Positions 9,737 to 17,939 of a stretch of DNA of 42,027 bases are shown piece after piece. The position numbers and the translations under genes were made by a program. Source of the stretch: Rhodocyclaceae bacterium (lineage in GTDB: Bacteria; Pseudomonadota; Gammaproteobacteria; Burkholderiales; Rhodocyclaceae); NCBI GenBank assembly GCA_020445805.1, contig JAGRFX010000011.1, forward strand, positions 1-42,027, read 5' to 3'. The first letter of the stretch is position 1, and every line of letters starts with the position of its first letter. The notes under the pieces were generated by a model, which worked only from the letters and a program-made list of their open reading frames with translations, was not told the DNA's origin and searched no databases.

Positions 9737-10162
9737 CCAGCGTGCAATGCCGCCCCGGGGCCGTTCGGCGTCCGCGGCGAAATGCCCGAAATCCCGGTCG
9801 GCCCGTTCCAGGTGCTCGACCAGCCAGCCCTGGATGAGGCGCAGGGTGGAAAATTCGATCAGTTCGCCCTCCCGGTGGCGGCGGTGGGTATCCCTCACCC
9901 GGCGGGCGAAGGCCTGGTGGTTGGCCCGGTGCTCGTCCAGCCCCGGATAGCGCATCTGCGCCATGAGCTGCTCTTCCTCGAGGAAATGGGCCTCCGTATG
10001 CTGTTCGAGCGACGACAGGAGCTGCCCCAGCTCCTCACGCCCGATGCACTGGCCCATGCAGACCCGCAAGGCATTGATCAGTTCGACCTGCAGATGATGC
10101 TGTTCATCCATGGTCCCCAGCCCGAGTTCGAACTGTGGCGACCACTCCAGGATCGTGCTCAT
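9719..10162 (-). CDS. bacteriohemerythrin
   Basis: A 147-residue single-domain hemerythrin. The seven di-iron ligands line up with the bacterial family: H22 (MDEQHHLQ), H59 and E63 (HFLEEEQLM), H78 and H82 ([11 protein letters not shown]), H117 and D122 (HLERAD). The protein reversibly binds O2 at a non-heme di-iron centre and probably stores, delivers or senses oxygen in microaerobic cells. A basic tail of about 25 residues follows the domain ([15 protein letters not shown]). The gene stands alone leftward and its 3' end overlaps the hybrid kinase gene tail to tail. Confidence 0.93.
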   Translation of the reverse strand: MSTILEWSPQFELGLGTMDEQHHLQVELINALRVCMGQCIGREELGQLLSSLEQHTEAHFLEEEQLMAQMRYPGLDEHRANHQAFARRVRDTHRRHREGELIEFSTLRLIQGWLVEHLERADRDFGHFAADAERPRGGIARWLRRFG

Positions 10163-10295
10163 CGATCCACCCCCTTGCCGTCCGACAGCTCTCTCTGGCT
10201 GTTCTGGATGCAGCGGCCTCGCACCCCACGATGCCGCCCCCGACCTACTCCCCTGACCCCATCCTACATGCGTGACAGCCTAATGGCACCCCCTT

Positions 10296-10319
10296 GTCGG
10301 GAAAAAGCGACTTCCCGAC
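10296..10319 (-). terminator. possible stem-loop downstream of the M61 peptidase gene
   Basis: GTCGGGAA and TTCCCGAC form a perfect 8-bp stem with an 8-nt loop, 25 bp after the peptidase stop. On the transcribed (minus) strand the T-run lies in the loop rather than after the stem, so it is not a textbook intrinsic terminator. It may stabilise the 3' end or act as a weak terminator. Confidence 0.35.
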
Positions 10320-10343
10320 GGGCGATTCGGGCCAAGCCGCCTC

Positions 10344-12125
10344 CTAGCGGCCCAGCCACCCCTGCCGCAAACGCAGCTGCGCGGCCGTGGCCCGCGGCTT
10401 GAGCTCGAGCCGGTAGCCCTTGGTGGCCGGCTTGCCCAGCACCAGGTCGACGCTCATCAGCTCGTCGCGTCGAAAGGCGTGCACGTGGATGCGGTCGCCC
10501 GCCGCCTTGCGGGCCAGCATGCCGTCGAGCGTCGTGCGCGTGACGCGCAAGCCATCGATGGCGACGAGGATGTCACCCGCCGAAAGCCCGGCCTGATGGG
10601 CCGGGCCGTCGTTGAACACATTCGCCAGTTTGGCCTCGCGCCCGCTGCCAGCCAGCGCCACGCCCAGTGACGGCGCCTCCGCCGGCTCGGCCACGAGCTC
10701 GACGCCGAAGGGCTTGAGCCAGCGGGCCAGCGGCAGGTCGTCGGTCCCCTCGACGACCTTGCGCAGCCAGCGGGCGAGGGTCGTGCCGCCGATCTCCGAC
10801 ACCACCGCGAACACGCCCGTCTCGGGCACGCCGCCGCTGCCCTCACCATGCCGCGTCCACAGGAGCCGCATCACGTCGTCCAGGCTGCGGGCGCCCTCGC
10901 TGCCCGCGCGCAGCTGCAGGTCGAGGGCCAGCGCGATCAGCGAACCCTTGGTGTAGTACGAGACGATGGCGTTGGGGGCGTTTTCGTCCTGACGGCAATA
11001 CTTGGTCCAGGCGTCGAAAGAAGAGTCGGCCACGCTCTGGCGCAGGCGGCCCGGCCCCCGGAGCACGCTGGCGATGGTCTTGCCGACCAGGGACAGGTAG
11101 TCGTCGCGCCCGATCACGCCGCTGCGGACCAGGGCCAGGTCGTCGTAGTAGGAGGTGAAGCCCTCGAAGGCCCACAGCAGCGTGGTGTGGCACTCCCTCG
11201 ACAGGTCGTAGGGGGTGAAGGCGGCGGGCTTGATGCGCTTCACGTTCCAGCTATGGAAGTACTCGTGGCTGCACAGCCCCAGGAAGCGGCGATAGTCCTC
11301 CGGACAGCCGGACATGCCGGCGAACGGGAGTTCCTTGCGGCTGGCGAGCAGGGCCGTCGAGGCCCGGTGCTCGAGCCCGCCATAGCCGTCGCCGACCACC
11401 GTGGCGAGGAAGACATAGCGCGACATCGGCGCCGGTCGGCCGAAGAGGTCCACCTGCCACTCGCAGATCCGGGTCAGGTCCTCCGTCAGCCGCGTCATGT
11501 CGCAGTCGTGGCGGCCGGTGATGACCACCTCGTGGGCGACACCGGCGGCCTTGAATCGTCCCAGCGTGAAGTCGCCCATCTCCACCGGGTGATCGATGAG
11601 CTCGTCGTAGTTGCTGGCCTGGTAGGTGCCGAATCCGTGCCGTCGCGCAGCGCCGGGCACGCCCCGCGCTTCGCGCATGGCGGTGGCGACCTTCCAGCCC
11701 TCGCCGCCCGCCCAGCGGGGCGCCACCAGCTCGACCAGGCAGGGCGCGTCCTCGTGGCCGTGGGGCTTGAGGAACACGCTGGTGCCATTGAGGAAGCAGT
11801 GGGTCTGGTCGAAGTGAGCGGCCCGAACCGAGAGATCCCAGGCGTAGATCTCGCACTCGAGCTCCAGGGCTTCGCCGGGGCGGGTCGGCGCAGCGCGCCA
11901 GGTGTGCTTGTCGATCCTCGCCATCGCCACCGGCCGGCCGCCGCTGCGGGCGCCGAGCGCCAGCAGATTGCGGGCGAAGTCACGAATCATGTAGCTGCCG
12001 GGAATCCAGGCCGGCAGCGAGACGGTCTGGCCCTCCGGGTCCGGCGAGGGGATTCGGCAGCTGACCCGCAAGCGGTGTGCCGCCGGGTCGTGCAGGTCCA
12101 CGCGGTACTCGATGGAATCGGTCAT
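10344..12125 (-). CDS. M61 family metallopeptidase with PDZ domain
   Basis: A 593-residue protein with the M61 (glycyl aminopeptidase) layout: an N-terminal beta domain starting YRVDLHDPAAHRLRVSCRI, a catalytic domain with the zinc motif HEYFH (H287, E288, H291) in SHEYFHSWNVKRIKP, a downstream FEGFTSYYDDL that supplies the third ligand Glu, and a C-terminal PDZ domain (about 490-570, with GPAHQAGLSAGDILVAIDG). No signal peptide is seen, so it is probably cytosolic. Family members cleave N-terminal Gly or Ala from peptides. It is transcribed alone, with 436 bp of non-coding DNA upstream. Confidence 0.93.
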   Translation of the reverse strand: MTDSIEYRVDLHDPAAHRLRVSCRIPSPDPEGQTVSLPAWIPGSYMIRDFARNLLALGARSGGRPVAMARIDKHTWRAAPTRPGEALELECEIYAWDLSVRAAHFDQTHCFLNGTSVFLKPHGHEDAPCLVELVAPRWAGGEGWKVATAMREARGVPGAARRHGFGTYQASNYDELIDHPVEMGDFTLGRFKAAGVAHEVVITGRHDCDMTRLTEDLTRICEWQVDLFGRPAPMSRYVFLATVVGDGYGGLEHRASTALLASRKELPFAGMSGCPEDYRRFLGLCSHEYFHSWNVKRIKPAAFTPYDLSRECHTTLLWAFEGFTSYYDDLALVRSGVIGRDDYLSLVGKTIASVLRGPGRLRQSVADSSFDAWTKYCRQDENAPNAIVSYYTKGSLIALALDLQLRAGSEGARSLDDVMRLLWTRHGEGSGGVPETGVFAVVSEIGGTTLARWLRKVVEGTDDLPLARWLKPFGVELVAEPAEAPSLGVALAGSGREAKLANVFNDGPAHQAGLSAGDILVAIDGLRVTRTTLDGMLARKAAGDRIHVHAFRRDELMSVDLVLGKPATKGYRLELKPRATAAQLRLRQGWLGR

Positions 12126-12561
12126 GGGAACTCCAGGGCGGTCACCCGCACCATTCTAGCGATGCTGTCCGGCGGGGCGGCAAGGCGCCTCCAATTGCCC
12201 GCTTCTGCATCACACCAGCCAAACCCCCGGAACGGCGGGCTCCTCGCCGCTTGCCACCGGCTTTTCCACATTGATATCCACAGCATTCGTGGATAACGCA
12301 GGCGGCCTCGAACGCATTGCACAAGTCCGCGCAAAACCGCATGCCTGCGTCGTTTCCGCCCCCATCGGCACGACGCCGGACACGCGTCGCAGCAGGCCCG
12401 CCCCGCCCCGAGGTTGCAAAGCACCAAAGATATCCACACCGCAACCCGCGGGGCCCGAACGGATCCCCAGAAACCCGCAGGGTCATTGGGTAATACCGAA
12501 ATACCGAACCCTTAGCCTTTGTGGCAATCACGATACTGCGCCGCAGCACGTCCGAATCGGG
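12126..12561. other. 436-bp non-coding region with DnaA-box-like cluster
   Basis: No convincing gene is present between the M61 peptidase start and the PaiB-type gene end. Four 9-mers match the DnaA box TTATCCACA with none or one mismatch to TTWTNCACA-type consensus: TTTTCCACA (12262-12270), ATATCCACA (12274-12282), TTATCCACG on the minus strand (12288-12296) and ATATCCACA (12430-12438). A tandem ATACCGA pair lies at 12493-12507. The promoter of the peptidase gene must also be here. The stretch is less GC-rich than its flanks around 12270-12300 and 12490-12540. Confidence 0.5.
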
Positions 12562-13194
12562 TCATCGCCCGCCGCGGATTCGGTCCGCCATGGCCGCGGC
12601 GGCGTCCGAGCCCAGGCGCTCCATCGCGCCTACGACGCCCTCTCGGTCGGCGGCGCTGCGGTTCTGGCTGAGCTTGGACTTCCCCTCGAGGCGATCCACC
12701 TGCAATTCGATGCCCACGATCGCCCGCAGCATCCGCTCCAGGTAGTCGGCCGGCGCGTCTCCGACCTGCCAGGGATTCGCCAGGTCGCGCTCGTGCCGCC
12801 GGGTGAGCGCCTCGACCAGGTCGCGCAGCCAGGCCGCATCGGTGATCGCCCGGAGCCGTCCGTGGGCGTGGACCACCCGGTAGTTCCAGGTGGGTACCAC
12901 CTGACCGTGCTCGCGCTTGGACGGATACCAGCCCGGGCTGACGTAGTGCTGCTCGGCCGAGAAGATGGCCAGTGCGGGCGCGCCCGCGGCTGCCAGGGCG
13001 GCCAGCGGGTTGGGCCGGGCCACATGGCCACGCAGGATCAGGCCCTCACCCGCACCCGCCACGGCGAGCAGGGGCACATGGTTGGCCTCGAGCCCGCCCT
13101 CCGCAGACACCACCACGGCCGCCAGCGGAAAGGCGTCGACGAGCCCGAGCATCGCGGCCCGGTCGGTTTCCTCGAAATGCTTGGGTTGGTACAT
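12562..13194 (-). CDS. PaiB-type FMN-binding split-barrel protein (negative transcriptional regulator family)
   Basis: A 210-residue protein that starts MYQPKHFEETDRAAM, the characteristic opening of the PaiB / FMN-binding negative regulator family. Other family blocks are LRGHVARPNPLA, HYVSPGWYPSK and VPTWNYRVVHAHGRL. Members have a flavin-reductase-like split barrel and were first described as repressors of sporulation and protease genes in Bacillus; in proteobacteria the role is unproven. It is the last gene of a leftward five-gene operon, 24 bp after the DM13 gene. Family call is strong; the regulatory function is only inherited from the name. Confidence 0.88.
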   Translation of the reverse strand: MYQPKHFEETDRAAMLGLVDAFPLAAVVVSAEGGLEANHVPLLAVAGAGEGLILRGHVARPNPLAALAAAGAPALAIFSAEQHYVSPGWYPSKREHGQVVPTWNYRVVHAHGRLRAITDAAWLRDLVEALTRRHERDLANPWQVGDAPADYLERMLRAIVGIELQVDRLEGKSKLSQNRSAADREGVVGAMERLGSDAAAAMADRIRGGR

Positions 13195-13218
13195 GGATCG
13201 GCCCCGTGTCGATGGAGA

Positions 13219-13689
13219 TCAGGGTTTGTAGCGGGCGGACGAGATGAACTCGCGGAAGGTCTCGCACCAGATCACGAGGGTCGAGAAGCGCTCCACATCG
13301 ACGCCGGCGGGCACCTCGACGACGAAATCGCCGAAGCTGCGCACTTCGCCGATGCGGCTCATCTGCAGCTTGTGACGCTCGAAGCTGGCCTCATCCTCCA
13401 CGTACACCGGCGACAGGTACAGCTTGTAGTCGGGACCGGGCGCCATGCGGCCCTTGAACCCGACCATGGCCGGCCCGACCGTGGCCTCGCCTTCCGCCCA
13501 GTGCAGCAGGTCGCTGCCGGCCCGGTCGCGCGTGAACGACGCCCGGTAGGTGGCCCCCGCGCTGGCTGCCGCGAGGCGGGCCGGGTCGGGCGCGGGCTGG
13601 GCGGTCAGGATCGGCAGGACATAGATCCCGATCGCAAAGCCCAGGCCCAGGGCCAGCAGGTGGGTCAGCAGCGGCAGCAGGCGCCTCAT
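13219..13689 (-). CDS. membrane-anchored DM13-domain protein
   Basis: A 156-residue protein with one N-terminal membrane helix or uncleaved signal (residues 5-27, LLTHLLALGLGFAIGIYVLPI) and a C-terminal DM13 domain (about 50-150) recognisable from MAPGPDYKLYLSPVYV and VPAGVDVERFSTLVIWCETF, with a conserved Cys in WCE. DM13 domains are proposed electron-transfer or redox modules outside the cytoplasm. The ATG overlaps the stop of the upstream spermidine-synthase-like gene (ATGA), so the two are translationally coupled. Substrate and redox partner are unknown. Confidence 0.78.
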   Translation of the reverse strand: MRRLLPLLTHLLALGLGFAIGIYVLPILTAQPAPDPARLAAASAGATYRASFTRDRAGSDLLHWAEGEATVGPAMVGFKGRMAPGPDYKLYLSPVYVEDEASFERHKLQMSRIGEVRSFGDFVVEVPAGVDVERFSTLVIWCETFREFISSARYKP

Positions 13690-14477
13690 CGATACTCCTC
13701 GGACAGGGACGGCGGCAGGGGCCGGAACCGCCCGGCCAGTTCGGTGAAATCGACCCCGGCGTCGCGCCCCAGGGACGCCGCGCGCGCCAGCAGCACGGCC
13801 GCCTCGGGCGGCGGCCGGCGCGACGCCAGCACGCCCACGTTGCCACAGCCCGGGCTGGTACACAGGATCACCCACGGCAGGTGCCGGCGCAACGGCAGCA
13901 GCACCGCCAGCAGGGCAGACTCGGTGGGCGGAGAGAGGTTCAGGGCCAGTACGCCGTCCGGGGCCACCCGGCTTGCGAGCCGCGCCACAAAGACCGGATC
14001 CGCCAGGCAGGGGGCCTCCTGCTCGCCCTCGAAGAGGTCGCAGACCACCAGGCCGTAGGACGCCGGGTCGTCCGCAAGGTGCGCCTCGACCCGCGCCACG
14101 ATGACCTCGCCCGGCGGCAGACCGAAGCCCGCGCGCGCCAGCGCCACCACCTCGCCGGATGCGTCCACCGAACGGCAGACCGGTTTGCCACCCCAGGCGT
14201 GCAGGAATCGCTCGATGCAGCCGCCCCCCAGGCCCAGGTTCAGCACCTGTTCCGGGTGCTGATGCCACAGCAGCGCGGCCAGCAGGTGGCGGGTGGAGGC
14301 CAGGCAGGGGCGCGCCGGCGCGGACAGGCCCATCACTGCCTGAATCGCCCGACCGCCGGAATGCAGCCAGCGGAAGCCCTCCGCTTCCAGCACCCTCAGA
14401 TTGCCACGGCCGGCGACCCGCTTCGCCCTGCCCTGCCGGTCGAGTTCCAGCAGATGGTCGATGGACGGCGCCGTCAT
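13686..14477 (-). CDS. spermidine-synthase-like methyltransferase-fold protein
   Basis: A 263-residue Rossmann-fold protein. The nucleotide-binding loop is VLNLGLGGGCIERFL (about 78-92), followed by an acidic residue at the end of the next strand (RSVDASGEVV, D105) and a DLFEGEQEAP strand that corresponds to the polyamine synthase active-site strand. The canonical aminopropyltransferase DAY/DST motif is not clearly kept, so it may be a SAM-binding relative rather than a true spermidine synthase. It starts 1 bp after the fetB-like stop and overlaps the DM13 gene by 4 bp, inside one operon. Confidence 0.72.
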   Translation of the reverse strand: MTAPSIDHLLELDRQGRAKRVAGRGNLRVLEAEGFRWLHSGGRAIQAVMGLSAPARPCLASTRHLLAALLWHQHPEQVLNLGLGGGCIERFLHAWGGKPVCRSVDASGEVVALARAGFGLPPGEVIVARVEAHLADDPASYGLVVCDLFEGEQEAPCLADPVFVARLASRVAPDGVLALNLSPPTESALLAVLLPLRRHLPWVILCTSPGCGNVGVLASRRPPPEAAVLLARAASLGRDAGVDFTELAGRFRPLPPSLSEEYR

Positions 14478-14478
14478 C

Positions 14479-15282
14479 TCATTTGCGCACGGGCCGGAGC
14501 CGGTCGACGCGCAGGCGCTCCCGGGTGTCGAAGAGCCGCCGGCTCGCGGCCGAGACCGCCACCAGGGTGCCGAAGCCGGTGCCGGCGGTGATCGTGAACA
14601 TGATCAGGATCTGGTACTTGACCGCCAGCGCCGGCGGCGTGCCGGACAGGATCTGCCCCGTCATCATGCCCGGCAGGCTGACGATGCCGGCCGCCGCCAT
14701 GGAATTGACGATGGGGATCAGGCCGCTGCGGGTCGCGTCGCGGCGGGCATCGGCCACCGCCTCCTGCCAGCGCTCGCCCAGCATCAGCCGGGTTTCGATC
14801 AGCGCCCGCTGGCGCCACACCGAATCGGTCAGCCGATCCAGCCCCAGCGCGACGCCGGTCATGGTGTTGCCGAGCATCATGCCCAGCATCGGGATCGCGT
14901 ACTGGGGCTCGTACCAGGGCGTTGGCCCGACGATGACCACCAGGGTCAGGACCGTGACGGCGAAGGACGAGACGAACATCGACGCGGTGCCGATGCCGGC
15001 GCCCCACCATCCGGCCAGCGGCCGCTTCTGCCGGGCCACCACCTCGCGCCCCGCCATGGCCAGCATCACCGTCGCCATCAGCGCCACCCAGCCCAGGGTG
15101 GCCGTGGAGAACAGGGCCTCCAGCACGATGCCGATCAGTGACAGCTGCACCGCCGTGCGTACCCCGGCCACCAGCAGGCTCCCGCTCATGCCCAGCCGCG
15201 CGCCATGGGCCAGCGCCGCCAGCGCCACCACCAGCGCGGCCGCCAGCGCCAGCTGCCACCACGAGAGATCGATCAGGGTCAT
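14479..15282 (-). CDS. fetB: FetB/UPF0014-type ABC transporter permease
   Basis: A 267-residue inner-membrane protein with about seven hydrophobic helices. It opens LIDLSWWQLALAAALVVALAAL and contains YAIPMLGMMLGNTMTGVALGLDRL and VSLPGMMTGQILSGTPP, all hallmarks of the UPF0014 (YbbM/FetB) family. The E. coli relative exports iron with FetA and gives resistance to oxidative stress. The ATG overlaps the ATP-binding gene upstream by 4 bp. A separate reading-frame extension further upstream overlaps that gene and is not coding. Iron export here is inferred from the family. Confidence 0.9.
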   Translation of the reverse strand: MTLIDLSWWQLALAAALVVALAALAHGARLGMSGSLLVAGVRTAVQLSLIGIVLEALFSTATLGWVALMATVMLAMAGREVVARQKRPLAGWWGAGIGTASMFVSSFAVTVLTLVVIVGPTPWYEPQYAIPMLGMMLGNTMTGVALGLDRLTDSVWRQRALIETRLMLGERWQEAVADARRDATRSGLIPIVNSMAAAGIVSLPGMMTGQILSGTPPALAVKYQILIMFTITAGTGFGTLVAVSAASRRLFDTRERLRVDRLRPVRK

Positions 15283-15896
15283 GACGCCTGCTCCAGGCCC
15301 TGCGCCGTGATCCGGAAGTGGCGCCCGGCGACCCGCCCGATCTGCTCCGGGTCGTGGGAGACCCACAGCACCGGCACTTCCTCGCGCTGCGCATAGTCGC
15401 GGATCAAGGCCTCGACCCTGAGGGTCGCGGCCTCGTCCAGGTTGGCGCTGGGCTCGTCGAGCAGGAGGCCGCGCGGCCGGCGCGACAGGACGCGCAGCAG
15501 GGCCAGACGCTGTTTCTCGCCGGACGACAGCCGTCCCACCTCCCAGCCCGCCACCGCCGCATCGAGCCCCAGCTCGGCCGCCGACGCCACCGCACCGCCC
15601 GGGAAATGCTCGCCCACGGTATCGGCCCACCACAGGCTCTCGGCCGGCAGCAGCATCACCGCCTGCCGCCAGCGGTGGGCCGGCAGCTCACCCTGCCCGG
15701 TTGACCCCAGGGCGGCCGAGCCGCCGTGTTCGTCCAGATCGGCCACCGCCCGCAACAACCGGCTCTTGCCGCTACCCGAAGGTCCCGACAACGCGACGAT
15801 CTCGCCGGGCGCGATGGTGAGGTCGATGGGCCCCAGGGGGCCGACGACCAGGGCGTCGAGCCGCAAGTGGCCCGCGGTGCGCGTCGCTTCGTTCAT
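15279..15896 (-). CDS. fetA: FetA-type ABC transporter ATP-binding protein
   Basis: A compact 205-residue ATPase with Walker A GPSGSGKS (38-45), signature LSSGEKQ (123-129), Walker B LLLDEP (144-149) and the switch His in WVSHDPEQ. Size and partner match FetA/YbbL of the UPF0014 transporter. It is the first gene of the operon fetA-fetB-polyamine synthase-like-DM13-PaiB, all leftward with overlaps or short gaps. No Fur-like site was recognised in the 54-bp gap upstream. Confidence 0.9.
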   Translation of the reverse strand: MNEATRTAGHLRLDALVVGPLGPIDLTIAPGEIVALSGPSGSGKSRLLRAVADLDEHGGSAALGSTGQGELPAHRWRQAVMLLPAESLWWADTVGEHFPGGAVASAAELGLDAAVAGWEVGRLSSGEKQRLALLRVLSRRPRGLLLDEPSANLDEAATLRVEALIRDYAQREEVPVLWVSHDPEQIGRVAGRHFRITAQGLEQAS

Positions 15897-15950
15897 GCGC
15901 TTCGGTCGGGGATGTTGGAGGCCTCGATGATAGCCGCTGGCGGATTTTCC

Positions 15951-16718
15951 TCAGCCGTCGCTTGCCCCGGGCAGTGCCAGATCGGCCACCCGGGCCAGCA
16001 CCCGCGCGCCCTCAGGCAGTTGGGCCTCGTCGCCGGGCTGGTATTTGCCGGTCCGCACCAGGCAGCCCTGCAGCCCGGCTTCGATGGCACCCCGCACATC
16101 GGCCACGGCGTCGTCGCCCACCATCAGGCAATCGCCCGCCGCGAACGGGGTGCCGGCCACCACCTGGATGAAGAAGTCGCGCCCCGGCTTGCCCATGATC
16201 ACCGCCTCGACGCCGGCCGCCCACGCCAGCCCGTGAATGAAAGCCCCGGTGTCGAGCATCAGGCCGTCCTCATCCATGAAGCACTTGTTGAGCCCGATGC
16301 CGATCAGGGGCGCACCGGTCTTCAGCAGCCGGAAGGCCCGGTTAAGGTGGGTGTAGTTGAGTTCGTCGCGGGCGTCGCCCAGCAGCACGCAATCGGGATC
16401 GTGCTGCGGAATGTCGGCGAATTCGGCCTTCAGCGCCTCATGGATCAGGCAGTAGGGGCGCAGGCCCCGCTGCCGGATGTAGTCGTGGGCGGCGCGGGGG
16501 GCGGTCATCAGCTCGCCGGAGTGGACCTCGAAACCCATCTCGCACATCTCGGCCTCGATGGCCGTGGCCGGGCGGGTCGCGGTATTGGTGACGAAGCGCA
16601 CCGTCAGGCCCTGCGCGCGCACCTGCCGCATGAAGTCAGTGGCCCCGTCGATCGGCCGGCGCCCGTCGTAGAGAACACCGGAAAGGTCCAGCATCAAGGC
16701 TTTCCAGGCAGGCTGCAT
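15951..16718 (-). CDS. HAD-superfamily hydrolase, LHPP/TIGR01458-like
   Basis: A 255-residue HAD phosphatase. Motif I is LMLDLSGVLYDG (nucleophile D11; Ser instead of the second Asp, as in the LHPP branch, which reads DISGVLY). Motif II is VTNTATRP, motif III includes IMGKPGRDFF, and motif IV is LMVGDDAVADVRGA. The inserted C2 cap has EALKAEFADIPQHDPDCVLLGD. LHPP proteins hydrolyse phospholysine or phosphohistidine and pyrophosphate bonds; the bacterial substrate is unknown. It is divergent from the MoxR operon, with about 200 bp between the starts. Other starts in the long open frame upstream overlap opposite-strand genes and were rejected. Confidence 0.87.
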   Translation of the reverse strand: MQPAWKALMLDLSGVLYDGRRPIDGATDFMRQVRAQGLTVRFVTNTATRPATAIEAEMCEMGFEVHSGELMTAPRAAHDYIRQRGLRPYCLIHEALKAEFADIPQHDPDCVLLGDARDELNYTHLNRAFRLLKTGAPLIGIGLNKCFMDEDGLMLDTGAFIHGLAWAAGVEAVIMGKPGRDFFIQVVAGTPFAAGDCLMVGDDAVADVRGAIEAGLQGCLVRTGKYQPGDEAQLPEGARVLARVADLALPGASDG

Positions 16719-16916
16719 GGCTCCACACTCCTCGCGACGGGTCCCGCTTCCATTCTGGATTGCTGCAGGTGCAAATGCGAGCCGCAGCCGTGGACACAAG
16801 CCATGTGTTGACCGGCAGCCGCGCGGCTCACTAGCATGGGCTGGCCCGGCGCCGTCCCGCGCGCCCGGCCCCCACGACAAGACCGGCCCACCGGTCGCGA
16901 GGAGACACCCGGCACG

Positions 16917-17939
16917 ATGAGTTCCGACGAACAGCTGGCGGATTGGCGCGCGCTCGCCCTGCGCGTCGAGGACGAGGTCGGGCGCGCAGTGATCGGCCAG
17001 GGGCCGGTGATCCGGCTCATCAATGTGGCGCTCTTCGCCCGTGGCCACGTGCTGCTCGAAGGCGACGTGGGGGTCGGCAAGACCACCATCCTGCGGGCCT
17101 TCTCGCGGGCCATCGGGGGCGACTTCGAGCGCGTCGAAGGCACCGTGGACCTGCTCCCGGGCGATCTGGTCTATCACACCTATGTGGACGCCGACGGCAA
17201 GCCGCGCATCGAGCCCGGCCCGCTGCTGCGCCACCGGGACCGCCTCGTCACCTTTTTCTTCAACGAGATCAACCGGGCCCGGCCCCAGGTCCAGTCGCTG
17301 CTGCTGCGGGCCATGGCCGAGCGCAGCGTGACCGCCTTCAACGAGGAATTCCACTTCCCCCACATGACGGTCTTCGCCGACCGCAACCGGGTCGAGAAGG
17401 AGGAAACCTTCGAGCTCGCCTCGGCCGCCCGCGACCGCTTCATGTTCGAACTGCGGATGCCCACGCCGACCGATTTCGAGACCCGCCGCGCGCTGGTCTT
17501 CGACCCGGCCTTCCATGACGTGGATGCGCTGCTGGAATCGGTCAGCGCCGAGGTGCTGCCATGGCAGGACCTGAACCGCATGTCCGGGATGATCCAGCGC
17601 CACGTGCGGGCCAGCGAAGCCCTCGAACGCTACGTGGTGGACCTGTGGGACGCGACCCGCACGCCGGCCCGCTTCGGCGTGAGCATCGAGGGGGTGGACA
17701 TGGAGCGGCTGGTGCTGGCCGGCGCCAGCCCGCGCGGCATCATGGCCCTGACCCGCGCCGCCCGGGTCGTGGCCTGGCTGTCCGGCCGCGACCACCTCAC
17801 GCCCGAGGACATCCGCGCCGTGGTGCCTTCGGCCCTCGGCCACCGCATCTTCTTCACCCCGGTTTACGAAATGCGCCGCGGCCAGCTGGCCGACGCCCTC
17901 ATCCAGCAGATCCTGGACCGGGTCGCCACGCCGCGATGA
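16917..17939 (+). CDS. mxaR: MoxR-family AAA+ ATPase (MxaR-like)
   Basis: A 340-residue AAA+ protein. Walker A is GDVGVGKTT (K55). The Walker B region reads FFFNEINRARPQ, with Asn where most MoxR proteins have Asp. Sensor and lid regions follow (SPRGIMALTRAARVVAW, GRDHLTPEDIRAVVPSALGHR). MoxR ATPases act as chaperones that load metals or cofactors with the help of vWA proteins; MxaR does this for methanol dehydrogenase maturation. GAGGAGA precedes the ATG. It heads a tight six-gene operon with overlaps throughout whose order is mxaR-S-A-C-K-L. The gene symbol is given by order and family; the client enzyme is not in this window. Confidence 0.85.
   Translation: MSSDEQLADWRALALRVEDEVGRAVIGQGPVIRLINVALFARGHVLLEGDVGVGKTTILRAFSRAIGGDFERVEGTVDLLPGDLVYHTYVDADGKPRIEPGPLLRHRDRLVTFFFNEINRARPQVQSLLLRAMAERSVTAFNEEFHFPHMTVFADRNRVEKEETFELASAARDRFMFELRMPTPTDFETRRALVFDPAFHDVDALLESVSAEVLPWQDLNRMSGMIQRHVRASEALERYVVDLWDATRTPARFGVSIEGVDMERLVLAGASPRGIMALTRAARVVAWLSGRDHLTPEDIRAVVPSALGHRIFFTPVYEMRRGQLADALIQQILDRVATPR

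Noticed and set aside
12126-12561. Chromosomal origin of replication
   Set aside because: DnaA-like boxes are present, but no dnaA, dnaN, gidA or AT-rich unwinding element is visible; only the box cluster is reported.
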